From: Paramacrobiotus richtersi
Taxonomy: Eukaryota > Tardigrada > Eutardigrada > Parachela > Macrobiotidae
Assembly (NCBI GenBank): GCA_034698045.1
Contig: JAQGAU010000211.1
Coordinates: forward strand, 1 to 34,419
DNA length: 34,419 bases
Reading direction: 5' to 3'
The position numbers and the translations under genes were made by a program. The notes under the pieces were generated by a model. That model saw only the letters and a list, made by a program, of their open reading frames with translations. It did no database searches and was not told where the DNA came from. Positions within the stretch are counted from its first letter, which is position 1, and each line of letters begins with the position of its first letter. Shown here one piece after another: positions 11,463 to 22,467 of this stretch.

Positions 11463-11636
11463 GGTTAGAATAAATCCATTGCTTTAGATGTTTAGAGATG
11501 TGGTTGGATTTTGGGATGATCGAACTAATCGATAAAATGCTCACTCATAACGGCAAGTAAAATCCAAAAATAGTACCGTAAGGCGGGTCTGGAAAAGTGG
11601 TCAATAAACGACTGCGTTTTGTTCGCTGGAGTGACA
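11463..11636 (-). promoter_or_regulatory. conserved upstream block of gene D
   Basis: GGTTAGAATAAATCCATTGC (from 11463) and GGTCAATAAACGACTGCG followed by GGAGTGACAG (about 11599-11636). Immediately beyond the second box the homology to the other copies stops, because of the AT-rich insertion. Any element that lay further upstream is now about 0.8 kb away. Confidence 0.5.
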
Positions 11637-11639
11637 GTA

Positions 11640-12475
11640 CATCACAGTGTTGTTTTAATAATTAAAAGTAAATAGTAAATCTTAATTATTAAGGGCTTTT
11701 GTGCCCATTAATAGTTAAGTAAATAGTAAGCCGCTGCGAAAGCGGATATTAAATAGTAACTGAATATTAAATGTGCTGCTTTCGAAATATTAAATAGTAA
11801 GTAAACTGAGCAGTCTGCCAGTCCCACTATTATAATAATAAAACTGGCCTTTTACTATCCAGCAACAGCAAACAAGTAAAAGAATGCCGTCGATGTGACA
11901 AAGTCGCCGCTCAGAACCAGACATAACACGTCCTAGGTACAGTCAACCGGGTAGTGGTGCCAGTTTCGGTTTATGCAATATCTCTACAACAGCAACAGCG
12001 TTCCTGTTTCACCCTCCAGCAGATGATGATTACCTGTAAAAACTTGTGCATTTGAATTTCTTTTCTCGATTTTTCTTTTCGACTGACTTTGAATTAACGG
12101 ATATCGAATTTGTGTACAGAAAATGTTGCTTATTTAACGCTCGGACTGGCTAACAGGTTTGATCCTTCTGATATGAAAAACGAACAAAATAATCAAAAGA
12201 ATGAACAAAAAGTTGATCACGGCTCCAAATAGTAACCGATATTATAATATTAATACTAATTAAGTAAACAGGAAGCGACTGCGGCACAAAAAATTAAATA
12301 TTAAGTAAATAGTAGGCATAAAAATGGAGTAATAGTAAATAGTAAGTAAATAGTAAAGGCCGAAAAAGCGGGGATATGAAATAGTAACAGGTGACAAAAA
12401 GTGATAGTAAAAACAAAACTGGACTACATCATACTACAATATAGTAAGAGCAGCCGCGTGCGGCGTGCCGAAATT
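11640..12475. mobile_element. AT-rich insertion with AAATAGTAA repeats
   Basis: Relative to spacers E, F, G and I, about 830 bp is inserted between the GAGTGACAG box and the TTTTCTAAATGATCGTAAAAG tract. It consists of two clusters (about 11655-11810 and 12225-12440) of direct AAATAGTAA motifs, at least nine in one orientation, around a non-repetitive core of about 360 bp. Small GC-rich pieces such as GCTGCGAAAGCGG break up the clusters. An ATAGTAAAGGCC-type motif occurs in inverted orientation on the two sides. There is no ORF of note, and I find no clear terminal inverted repeats or target duplication. It is likely a non-autonomous mobile element or an expanded minisatellite, of unknown class. 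Confidence 0.45.
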
Positions 12476-12479
12476 TGTC

Positions 12480-13690
12480 GCATGGCTATTTTCTAAATGA
12501 TCGTAAAAGAGATTTCATGCTCTTTCAGTCTTTCCCGGTAACCAGTACGACAAAAATGTCCCTCCTCCGCTTTTATCGCCTCCGCCTTGCACTGTTTACC
12601 TACAGTTAACCGCTTTACCTTAGAAATGTTTGAACGGAACCCAACAGCAGACAGCTGCCAAGTACTAGTACATGTATGCTACAGTTATTCGAACAGGCGG
12701 AGAATGTACCGTTAATGCCACGTGCTTCGGTGCAGAATAAATCCAGAGTGCGACCTTCAGGAAACACTTCTGCGGTTTGCATCTGTGCAGGTGCTACAAA
12801 TACGAAAGATAAGCTTGCGACAGAACCTTACGATATTGTTCGAAAATAGGCGATGGATAGTAGAAACTTCCTTTAGTAATTTGTTTAATATCACACACAG
12901 TGTCGCAGCTCTACAGCCGTTAGTAGTCCTGCATAGTCAACTGGTGCGCTTATTATCCACTGCGATTAAGCATACGATGTCATTTTGCCCGAATTTCAGC
13001 TGGATGTTTTTTATTGCCAGTGATGCAGATTTGGCTTATATTTATAATATTGAATTTGTTGCTCATACATCCTATTTAACATTTTCGTAGTAAGCACATG
13101 TGACATGTCGCTCGTAATTGTTGTTATGGTGCATGTCCATATCAGCTTTTCGGCGTGAGAAAGTTATGCTAATGCTAACAATTCTCTATTAACTTTGTAG
13201 TGGGTTGCATCGTAGATGACGGTTTAAGTACGGTAGTTAGAAATATGACTAAGGGCACAAGAAGAGTAGTATGTATGTTCGACTTCCGCTAGGAAAGCAG
13301 CGTCTTTTCCATGGGATTACCGTATACACAAAAGGGCTGAAAATACTGAATGAAACGTTATACGGACGAAATACAGCAATCGCGTAAAACATGTACCATG
13401 TAATGCAGCACTAGCATGCAAGTTTAAAAACAGCTCAGTTTATATAGATTAAAGTACTGTAGAAGTACTGCAAGCTGGTTGTATCATGAGTTGCATGCAG
13501 TAAAGATCACGTCTACTGGATGAACACAAACGTGGTGAATATCCTGGTGGGGTTTTCGGCACGTTCGGACTGCTCTGTTTGTGCGAACCCACTCAAACAA
13601 AAATGTTGTGTAAGAGAACTACCAGGCTTGACGGACTTGTGATGATGACGCGCGTAGTAGCCGCACCTTTTAGTCCTTTCCGACAGGATG
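12480..13690. other. spacer between D and E, homologous to other spacers
   Basis: The segment carries degraded versions of tracts present in all spacers: TTTTCTAAATGATCGTAAAAG, a GGAACGATTTTGCGGTTTGCATCTGT-type tract near 12765-12790, GATAAGCTTGCG, TATCACACACAGT, and near 13560-13640 the GCGAACCCACT...GTGATGATGACGCGCG flank that precedes every exon 2. A 122-codon plus-strand ORF (12722-13090) is not conserved as a frame in the other copies. No gene is supported. Confidence 0.5.
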
Positions 13691-14436
13691 TTACTTGGGC
13701 GGCAGCTTGGGTTGACTTGCGGTTGTCTGTATGCCGTAGAAGGAATGGAGATCTTCATGGTGAATGTTGATGATTCCCTGTATTCTCTTAATCGTTTCCT
13801 GGTCAATCTTTGCAGTGTCACCGATGCGCAAATAATTGATTAGAATTTCTGCTTCTGACATTTCAGCGTTGCCCATCGTTTTCCCCATGCTGTTGCCTAA
13901 GCGTAAAAGCACGAGAACAAGAGAAGCGGTCACTCGGTCGACGCGGAAGGGATTTTCATTGCAAGTAGAGCAAACAATTGCTGATGGTGTCACCGATTGA
14001 TCCAGGTTGCACAGAAGGTCCGGATCCGGCGCGCGTTTTACATCTGTGTCGACCGTCAGCCGTGGGACAGATTTACCAATATCCACCACGTGATCATATT
14101 GCGGATATACCACAAATTTTGCAACGACCGTTATGGTATCATTTTTCAGAATTCCTGCTTTTTCAGTTGTGTCAAACAAGTAGTCATGAGGGCAGAGTGC
14201 GGGAAATCCACGAGTACACCGAACCGCACTCTCCATTCTGACTTCTGACCAGACATGGTGACCCCGGCAGAATGCAGTCCTGCTGAAGGATTCTCTGCTT
14301 TACAGTACAGCGAAAGATTCTTGATAGTGTAGGCAACGCGAAAATGCACGCCGTCGTATCGTCTTTTCACGCTGGTAACCTCTGAGCTAGTAATGTTTGT
14401 CGCGCCAAAATGGGGATGTTTGGTGAAAAGATCCAT
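13691..14436 (-). pseudogene. MATH-BTB-like pseudogene E (exons fused by deletion)
   Basis: The start MDLFTKHPHFGA and MATH segment RVAYTIKNLSLYCKAE are normal up to GVTMS. The sequence then jumps directly into the middle of exon 2 (RCTRGFPALCPHDYLF). The second half of exon 1, the intron and the start of exon 2 are gone, with short homology (ATGTC) at the break. The two parts are in different frames: the exon-1 frame stops at 14146, the exon-2 frame runs to 13691. The BTB-like part still has VCSTC, EAEILINYLRIGD and HHEDLHSFYGIQ, but a stop replaces the conserved Q of the KQHPVGKG tail. Without a rescue such as a cryptic micro-intron it cannot make a MATH-BTB protein. Confidence 0.8.
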
Positions 14437-14659
14437 CGTGAGCGTTTAGACCTACTTCGAAACAGCATCATGAAAATTACCTGAAAGCAGTTGCACTTAT
14501 CTTTCATAATCAAGCTTACCAGTATATTTAGCCAACAGAACCTCAAACGAGAATGATCACGGGGCATGCAGTACCATCGAAATGATCCCGTTTAAAGAAA
14601 GTGCTGGATCAGCCTCAAATATAACTCGATGATCTGCCAGCTGAGGAAAATGATGCGCA

Positions 14660-14850
14660 TGAGGTTAGAATAAACCCAGTGCTTTAGATATTTGGGGATG
14701 TGGTTGGATGCGGTATCATCCAAAAATTAATCGATAAAATGCTCACTCAAAAGTCATAGTGCACTCAAAATGCACACCGTACCATAAGCCCGGTCCAGGA
14801 AAAGTGGTCGATAACCGACTGCGTTTTGGTCACTCGAGTGACAGCGAGAG
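14660..14850 (-). promoter_or_regulatory. conserved upstream block of pseudogene E
   Basis: Both boxes are intact: GGTTAGAATAAACCCAGTGC (from 14662) and GTGGTCGATAACCGACTGCG with CTCGAGTGACAGCGAG (about 14803-14847). The control region therefore outlived the coding region and could still be transcribed. The stretch 14851-15821 is ordinary array spacer, with GGAACGATTTTGCGGTT near 15167 and GATAAGCTCGCGTCACGAG near 15214, and holds no supported gene. Confidence 0.5.
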
Positions 14851-15821
14851 AAGCCGCATTGTGGAACGTCCTTTATCGACGTATCGTGAGATTTCAGCGC
14901 TAGCGCAAGAATGCCCCTCCTCTCCTCTGCTTTAACGGCTCTCCCTTGTAACGAGCGACAAAGCTTGACCGATTTACCTTAGGAATTTTTAAATGAAGAT
15001 TAACGGCAGACTAGTTATAGGAGCGCCACCAACCTAACTGGCCAGCACTGCTGCCAATGATTACTATTACTGCTGTACAGTAGTAATCCTGACACGCGGA
15101 GAATGTACTGTGATAATCGTGGATGCTTCTGAGTAGGATAAACCCGGCCAGAACGAGATGTTTAAGGAACGATTTTGCGGTTCATCTGTACAAAATTTAA
15201 TAGTACTTACAAAAGATAAGCTCGCGTCACGAGGCTTACCATGGTCAAGATACGATGGGCAGTGATACTTACTTCGGTAGTTTATTACGAGTATCCCACG
15301 CAGTGTCAAGGGAGTCTTATACGCTTATAAAAGGAAATGGTTGTGCTAACGGTTCTTTATTTGCACATCGATGGTTACATCGAACATGGGAGATAAGAAT
15401 ATGACTAATGAACAATTATAGTTTCGCATTCAGCAGTGGATTCTGCTTCTGTTGACGTGGATTTTGCACAACATGGCTCATGGCTGGGAATATTGAACCA
15501 AACGTGGCAAAGGACGAACTAAACGAGTTAACTGTCAAATACAGCAATCGAGTAAAACTTATGCAATGCAGAGTCAGCAGGTAAGTTTAAGCAGCTCAGT
15601 TTCTATAGACGAAAGTTAATGAATTGTACTGCTTGCTTCATGAGTTGCATGTAAAGGGTATGCCAACTGGATGAACAAAAACGTAAATATCCTGATGGGT
15701 GTTTTTGCATGTTATGCCTGTTTAGTTACTGCGAACAACTTGAAACAAACATGCAGTTATGTTATGCAAGATGACTTCCAGACTGGAGGAACATTGATGC
15801 CGCGCGTAGAATCCGCACGTT

Positions 15822-17856
15822 TTACACCTTTCCCACCGGATTCTGATTGGACTGACTTGCATTTGCCTGTATGCTGTAGAAAGAATGCAGATCCTCATGG
15901 TGAATTCTGATGATTTCCTGTAGTCTGTTGGTCGCTTCCTTGTCAAGCTTTCCATTGTCACCGTTGCGCAAAAAGTTGATCAGAATTTCTTCATCTCTCT
16001 TTTCGGTGTTGGCCACCGTTTTCCCCAAGCGCAAAACTACGAGAAGTAGAGAGGCGGTCACGCGGTCGATGCTGAAATCTCTGTCATTGCAGGAAGGACA
16101 GACGGTGCCTGATGATGCCGCTGATTGATCTGGGATGCGCAGAATGTCCGGAACAGTCGCGCGTTTTACATCTGCGTCAACCGTCAACCGCGGCACAGGT
16201 TTGCAGATATTCACCACCTGATCACCTTGCGGATATACATCAACTGTTGTAACGATCGTAATAGTATCATCTTTCAAAACTCCAGCTTGCTCGGCTGTGC
16301 CAAATAAGTAGTCATGAGGGCAGAGCGCTGGAAACCCACGAGTGCACTGAGAGGCGCCGAACTGCACACGTCCAACCCTTGTTGACATTTCCGACATGAA
16401 GTTTTCCCTCAGCTTTCCAGTGGATAGGCTGTCATCGGGAAAGGAACCGGAAGAATACAAAAATCAGTAACTTTAGTCTTTATGCTATGGTAAGAAGATT
16501 TTTTTGTAAAGTATTTGGTGTGCTGCTGTTGATTTATCGTTTAACTACAGTACTGCCATTCCGTTCTGCCATTTCTACCGACCAAATTACATATGTACGC
16601 GTAAAATAGACGATATCTTGGCTTCCACAATTACCGTGTCATGCTTTCTGGTGTGAGATTACTTAGTCATCTTAACAATATAATTGTGGATAATACAAAA
16701 CGAACTCAGAACACAAAGGACACACATTAGAACGAAACCAGCTTTGTACGCGCATCTCGCTACATTTCGTGTCAAAACAAACTGGAAACGCCCATTTCGT
16801 ACCAACTGGAAACTTTCCTCTCGGTATCTGGTGAATAAAACTTAAGAGCTTTGATGCGATCACCGGGGACTTTTTAGCTCTATATTGTTACAACACGACA
16901 TTAATTAGCCTATCGATATCTGATCTAGTGGTTGTCGTAATAAAAATCGATACTTCGACATTTTTGTTATTTCTGCCACATCGAGTATACGTTGTCTTAT
17001 TTCTACCACCCTGCAACGCTCGTTCAGGTAACAGTGGCAGCTGGGTGGTAGAAATAACATAACGTATACTCAATGTGGCAGAAATATGAAAAATGTCGAA
17101 GTATGATATGCTTTTCTACTGTCTACACCGCAGGGAAACGATTCAAACGAAACGTTGCCATATTATGCTGACAAACATCGTGAAGATATACACCATGCAC
17201 AAGAATATGATTAAGCTACGGAAGCTTACGTTACATTGTACGATAAACCTATTAACCAGTTAAATGAACCTAAATGGTCCCACTCACGTGACGGTGCGAC
17301 ACAGTATAGCACCGTGTACGTTTTACTTTATTCTGCAAGCCGATGTCAACCGATAGGACCCGCTCTAATCAAATATACATGACAATATTGGCCCTAATTT
17401 CGATGCACAATAGGTAATCTAGCACTTCGAACTACAGAAGATCTGCGCGGCTGCTTAAAAGTTACAGATATGGAGAATCACCTACCTTATCCTGTACGTC
17501 ACAGTCCACTGTTCGTCTCCCGTGTAGTTAGCGGAACTGATTTCTTCGTCGACTAGCTGAAGGGCGACCCCCAAGTAAGTCGTCTCCATCCGGTTACCCT
17601 TGGCAGGAACTTTGTGGGCTGGCCAGATATGTAGCCGCCAGCGACCTTTAAACTGAGGAAGCCCCAATCGAGACATGGTGACCCCGGTAGACTGCAGGCT
17701 TACTCCAAGATTCTCTGCTTTACGATACCGCGAAAGGTTCTTGATAGTGGATTCAAGATGAAATTGAACTCTATCGTATAGTTGATCCACGGAGATTCTC
17801 TCTGCGTGAGTAAGGTTTTTCGCGTCAGAATGGCGAAGTTTGCCGAAAGGAGCCAT
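15822..17856 (-). CDS. MATH-BTB-like protein, copy F
   Basis: Exons 17856-17486 and 16428-15822 encode 325 aa. The donor is AG|GTAGGT (17485-17480) and the acceptor is GACAG|C (16430-16429). MATH shows FHLESTIKNLSRYRK, GRWRLHIWPAHK and YLGVALQLVDEE, then STGKLREN, TRGFPALCPHDYLFG and KDDTITIVTTV. The BTB-like part has VCPSC, IDRVTASLLLVVL, EEILINFLRNGD, and HHEDLHSFYS. It differs from relatives in three small ways: Cys after SRY is Arg, the Trp of TGKW is Leu, and the tail is cut to NPVGKV by a shifted stop. The frame is open throughout. By family it would be a substrate-receptor-like protein. The intron holds a long hairpin (separate entry). Confidence 0.8.
16950..17104. repeat. long hairpin within the intron of gene F
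   Basis: The left arm 16950-17011 and right arm 17043-17104 are 62 nt each and complementary at 57 of 62 positions, with a 31-nt loop. Landmarks are CTTCGACATTTTTGTTATTT and TTATTTCTACCACCC on the left and GGGTGGTAGAAATAA on the right. It is absent from the introns of the other copies. It lies in the transcribed intron of F, so the RNA would fold into a ~155-nt hairpin. A foldback transposable element is the simplest explanation; a small-RNA precursor is possible. Confidence 0.75.
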
Positions 17857-18099
17857 CTGGTGCTGTTTAGATCTATTTCAAAACAGCATTATTGAAGTTG
17901 CCTGAAATCAATGTTTCATCTGCGTTAACTTTAACAATAATGCTTACCTGAATATTAGGCCAAAACAACCGCAAAAGACAATGAATGGTTAAGGGATGTG
18001 AAGTACCGTTGAAAGGAAAATGCTGGATGCTGCATGCAAGCTGTGCCTGTACGTACTATTTGAACCTACAACCCGACCATCTGCCAGCTGCGAAAATTG

Positions 18100-18275
18100 T
18101 TAGAATAAACCCAATGCTTTAGATTTCAAGTGAAGCGGTTGGATGCATCGATGCTCCAAGAATCAATCGATAAAATGCTCACTCATTAGTCATTGTGGCA
18201 GGTACCGTTGTATCATAAGGCGGTTCTAGGAAATATGTCGATAACCCACTGCGTTTCATTCGCTCGAGTGAAAAT
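18100..18275 (-). promoter_or_regulatory. conserved upstream block of gene F
   Basis: GTTAGAATAAACCCAATGC (from about 18100) and GTCGATAACCCACTGCG followed by CTCGAGTGAAAATGAGCG (about 18237-18281). The order and spacing to the ATG at 17856 match the array consensus. Confidence 0.5.
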
Positions 18276-18974
18276 GAGCGCAGCCGCATTCCGGAACACG
18301 TTCTCATAATTTTCTTAAATGATCGTAAAAGAGAGTAGAATGATCAATACTCTTCTCCTGTAACGAGTACGGCAAGAGTGTTTCTTTTCCGCTTTTATCG
18401 GTGCTTCCTTGTAACGATCACCAGAATCAACTGCTCACTTGACCTCGGAAGTGTATGAACGAAGGTTAACAGATAACTTTTTCTAGTGCAAACAGTAAAC
18501 ACTACCTCCAAGTAGTATTATTGTTGCAGTAATCAGAACAGGAGGATACTGTAATATATGTGGCTGCTGATATCAGAATGCTTCTGAAAAGATATCGCAA
18601 AGCGAGACCTTTAAGGAACGATTTTGCGATTTGCATTAAAATTTTGTACAAGTGATACAATACGAGTACGTGTAAGTTACGTAATACAATACATATGAGC
18701 TGTTCATTTTGGTTGCTTTTTTATGCGATAGTATTCTTCCTAACCCTGAATAAAATGTGTTCCTCGGTAATACGTAAGATAAGCTTGCGTCACGTGCCTT
18801 GCCATTTTCAAGGTACGCGATAGATAAAACAAACTTGGCATTGGGTTGCATGGGCGCATATTACGAGACACATGAAAAAGTAGCATATGCTAAATTATGG
18901 CCCCAGACGAAGTACACGTAGTTTCAGTATGAAAAATTAGCTATTCTTCTAGTTCTGGAAATCGGAAATACATG

Positions 18975-19080
18975 CTAGCTTGGAAAATGACAGTGGAATT
19001 GGATGCACACTTGACACCAGCAGAGCGTGACATCAGTGAATGGTAGTCGCGGATTTTGGATCATGTATGAAGCTCTCAAC
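18975..19080 (-). pseudogene. degenerate copy of ZP-C exon of the neighbouring ZP gene
   Basis: On the minus strand this segment aligns with the ZP exon at 30362-30212. Shared runs are GTTGAG, ATCCGCGAC..CCATTCA, TCACGCT and TCCATTC/GATTCCATTGT-like tracts. Small indels and substitutions destroy the ZP reading frame, and the conserved cysteines are not kept. It lies in the F/G spacer. The remaining spacer 18282-19709 is array-type sequence without a supported gene. Confidence 0.55.
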
Positions 19081-19709
19081 TGTCAGCACAGAGTGACGCC
19101 TCTAGCGACCATTTTAAAGTTAATTTAAGCTTTAATACCTCGAACAAATGTGCATGCTATGTAACGATCCTTGATTTGTAGTGGGCTTACTAGACCGCAT
19201 CGTAAATGGCACTTTCTGTTAAGCATATGACTAATAAACAGTTCCGATAAATATTGTCTCATGGTACAGCAATAAACACATAAACAGTTCTACCTTCCAA
19301 TTAATTCAGTTATGGAGGCTGCTTCTGCTTGCGGTACTTTTATACAGGATGGCTAAGATGATCAATACAGTCAAATACAATACAGTTCAGTAGTGAAAAT
19401 ACATACAATACTTACAAATAAAATACAGCTGTGAAATAAAACACATACATAATGCAGAAGCAAGTTCGAAAACAGCTAAATTTTATATATTAAAGTTAGC
19501 GTAAAGTACTTTACAGTTGCATCATGAGTTGTAAGCGAAGATCATATCCACTGAATGAACTAATACGCAAATATCCTGATGGGTTTTTCTGCAGGTTCAG
19601 ACTGTTCAGTAGGCAGACGTCACTGCGAAGTCATTTAAACAAACATGTTCTCTAAAACGAATTCCAGACTTGAGGAATGTGTGATGATACGCGTAGAGCC
19701 GTAACGTAA

Positions 19710-21184
19710 TTATCCTTTCCGACCGGAAATCTCTGTCTTCCCATCTGTGTCAACCATCGGTAGTGGGACAGATTTGCTAATGTTCACCACATGATCACTT
19801 TGCGGACGCACCTCAACTTCTATACAGATCGTTATGGAGTCATCTTCTAGTACTCCTGGTTTATCAACTGTGCCGAATAAGTAGTCATGAGGGCAGAGAG
19901 CAGGAAATCCACGAGTGCTTTGAGAAGCGTCGAACCGCACCGATAACCATGACGACACTTCAGAGATGAATTTCTTTCTCCCCTTTCCAGTGTACAGGCT
20001 GTAGCCGGGAAAGGAACCGAAAAACAAAAAAGTTGCTAACGTCGTGCACTAATAAGAGCCGTTTTAGCGCCGGCTAGAATTACTGTACGTTCCATGTGCG
20101 CACGTTCGGTTAGATTGCTTCTAACAGAGAAGTATGCCGCAGAAGTCAGCCGCATTAATTGTAACAATTTCGATCGAAACTGCATTGAAACCTTGACCCA
20201 GTTTTGACTACTGCAGTTTCAGGTATTATACAGCTGACGCCTGAGAGCACGTTCTAAATTATCGATCCGGGGCGAAACTGCCGCCTAAAACTCTAATAGA
20301 AAGGTGTTATGACATTGACCGACAGGATCGCTAAAAAAACGTCCCGTATAAAAAATTCCCGGGACTTTTACTTTCCTTAGGCAAGCCGCTCTCACAATTA
20401 ATCCCGTCGTTAGGTAATGCTACGAACGTGAATTAGGCGATAACCATATGCTTGAGGAAACGCATGCGACTAGGGATGGCCTATCCCATTGTAATTCAGA
20501 TGCGCAATAGCCAATAGGAAATCTAGCGTTGCTGCTTTCGTCTTTGCCATATTATCTCAGAATGTGATGATTCACATTCTTGGGCTGGCTAACTGACTGA
20601 CTGACCTTCTCTTATCCCCTTCGCTATTTACGGGGATAAATGTTGTTGCGGCTTGGTTTACACTTACAGGCAAGCTTGTTGAATACAAAAGCTCTCATAC
20701 TTGCTTATACTTACAATTGTTAGTTATGTGTATCGCTGTGCGGATGTACTTGCCTCAACTTGTACGTCACATTCCATTGTTCATCTCCCGTGAATTTAAC
20801 TGAATTACTTTCTTCGTCGACCAGCTGAAGAGCAGCCCCCAAGTAAGTGGTCTCCATGCGGTTATTCTTGGCAGGAACCTTGTGGGTTGGCCAGATGATT
20901 AGTCTCCAGCGACCTTTAAATTGAGGAAGCCCCAAACGAGACATGGTGACCCCGCCAGAATGGAAGGCTGCTGCAATATCCTCTGCCTTACAGTACCGCG
21001 AAAGATCCATGACAGTGTATTCAAGACTAAATTCCACTCCACTGTATCCTTTTTTCACACAGATGATCTCTGGGTTGGTAACGACTGTCGAAGGGCAAGG
21101 TGGCGAAGGTCGAGGTGGCGAAGGGCGAGGTGGCGAAGAACGTGGCGAAGTGACCAAGTGGCGCAGTTTAGACAAAATACCCAT
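19710..21184 (-). CDS. MATH-only protein, truncated copy G
   Basis: Exons 21184-20754 and 19998-19710 would encode 239 aa. MATH is present: FSLEYTVMDLSRYC, GRWRLIIWPTHK, YLGAALQLVDEE, TGKGRKKFIS, TRGFPALCPHDYLFG, and EDDSITICIEVEV. The BTB-like region is deleted; after VDTDG the frame runs through a remnant of the CxxC/D-x-D-F block and the KQHPVGKG tail in another frame, ending SGRKG. The intron donor is GC (AG|GCAAGT, 20753-20748) instead of GT. If it is not spliced, translation stops 13 codons later. The Trp of TGKW is Gly. Exon 1 carries a proline-rich repeat. It may be a functional short form or an early pseudogene. Confidence 0.65.
21090..21146 (-). repeat. 15-bp coding minisatellite (PPRPS repeats) in gene G
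   Basis: Nearly four tandem units (consensus GAAGGGCGAGGTGGC on the plus strand) encode the series PPRPS, PPRPS, PPCPS in the N-terminal linker of G. Copy H at the aligned place has one unit and a partial one, so G gained exactly two units (30 nt), which keeps the frame. It precedes the MATH core and probably forms a flexible linker. Confidence 0.8.
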
Positions 21185-21414
21185 CTTGTTTAAATCTACT
21201 TCAAAGCAACATTATTGAAACCAGTTTTGCTTGCCTTTAATAACGAAGCTTACCTGAATGCTTGACTAGAACAACCTTAAAAGAAATTATCCAGACGACA
21301 TGCAGTACCGTCGAAAAGATCCCTTTTAAATGAAAGTACTGGATGATGCAAGAAAGCCTGAAATGTGCCTTGACCATCTGCTCGGAATCAGCTGCAAAAC
21401 ATGTCAGGAATCGG

Positions 21415-21560
21415 GTTCGAATAAACCCAATGCTTTATTTGATCAGAGATGTGGTTAGTTCAACAATTAATCGATGAAATGCTCACTGTCAGGTGCAGTA
21501 CCATAAGCCGGGTCCTGAAAAGTGGTCGATTATCGAATGCGTTTTGTTCGCTTGTGTGAC
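21415..21560 (-). promoter_or_regulatory. conserved upstream block of gene G
   Basis: GTTCGAATAAACCCAATGC (from about 21416; one base differs from the GTTAGAATAAA consensus) and GTGGTCGATTATCGAATGCG followed by TTGTGTGACAG (about 21521-21562). It is placed as in the other copies. Confidence 0.45.
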
Positions 21561-22212
21561 AGCTAAAAGCAACCGCATTCCGGCGCTCGTTTGACTGTAA
21601 TTTTCTAAATGATCGTAAAAAGAGATTTCAATACGCTTTCCCTGTAACGAGTACGGCAAGAATGTACCTGCAAAGCTTTTATCGGCTTTCATTTGTAACG
21701 ATAAACAGAATTAACCACCCGCCTGACCTCGGAAGTGCATGAACGATGATTAACAGCAGACAGCTTTTAGGAGCGCCGCCAGCCATGCTGGTAATTGGTA
21801 AACACTATCAAGACTTAGTGTGGTAGTGCTATTGATGCAGTTACCCTAGCCGGTGGAGACTATAGCTGCAGTTTAAACCAGAATGCGTGTGAGCAGAATA
21901 GGCCAAAGCGAGGCTTTTAAGGAACGATTTTGCGGTTTGCATCTCTATAAAGTCATGCAATACATAAGATATAGGATAAGCTCGGGCCACCAGCCTTACG
22001 GTATTCAAGGTACACGACGGATAGAAGAAACTTGCCGGGGTAATTCATTAGTGATATTACACAAAGCATCATGGACGTTTGGAACAACGCTACCAATGAC
22101 AAATTTGCCGCATTACAGACCAAAACAACAAACGACAACAGTAAACCACAGATAATTGGCTAGAGTACACTTTTAACAACAATACCAGGAAAAGAGAACA
22201 AGAGTGCGCGTA

Positions 22213-22467
22213 TTTTGTACAAACGGTACACATCGGGGTTGCTTACCGTTGAAGAGTTTGAGGACTGCGAGGAACCGCTTCATGCCATCGTCTGGGTGGG
22301 TCCAGTAAGAGGCTCAAGATACTCGTCTTTCTGCCGTTTAAGACGCCGGTACATGGCAATAAAGGCGAGACAGCAAGATAAAGTGGCTACTTGGACGATG
22401 GGGGCCGTTATTCCCAATGCCCATACCAGGGCGGTTTTCGTGCAGACCATGGACCGGCTTGGTGGCA
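22213..22467 (-). pseudogene. copy of the ZP gene's last exon (TM and tail), with nonsense mutation
   Basis: Nearly identical to 29808-29552. It keeps the acceptor, PPSRSMVCTKTALVWALGIT, the transmembrane segment and YRRLKRQKDEYLEP. In the tail the Trp of TQTMAW is changed to a stop (TGA at 22282-22280), and the original stop region has a 1-nt change in length. Upstream it is followed by a partial copy of the preceding ZP exon. It lies between genes G and H. It would be spliced only if a transcript read through from ZP, so I treat it as a pseudo-exon. Confidence 0.85.

Noticed and set aside
11640-12475. CRISPR-like or prokaryotic repeat array
   Set aside because: Repeats are short, irregularly spaced and embedded in eukaryotic spacer, with no uniform spacers.
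12722-13090. 122-codon plus-strand ORF in the D/E spacer
   Set aside because: The homologous stretches in spacers E, F and I do not keep the frame, and the translation matches nothing I recognise.
13691-14436. Copy E as an intronless retrocopy
   Set aside because: The intron is missing together with large parts of both neighbouring exons, and the upstream block is retained. A genomic deletion explains this; reverse transcription does not.
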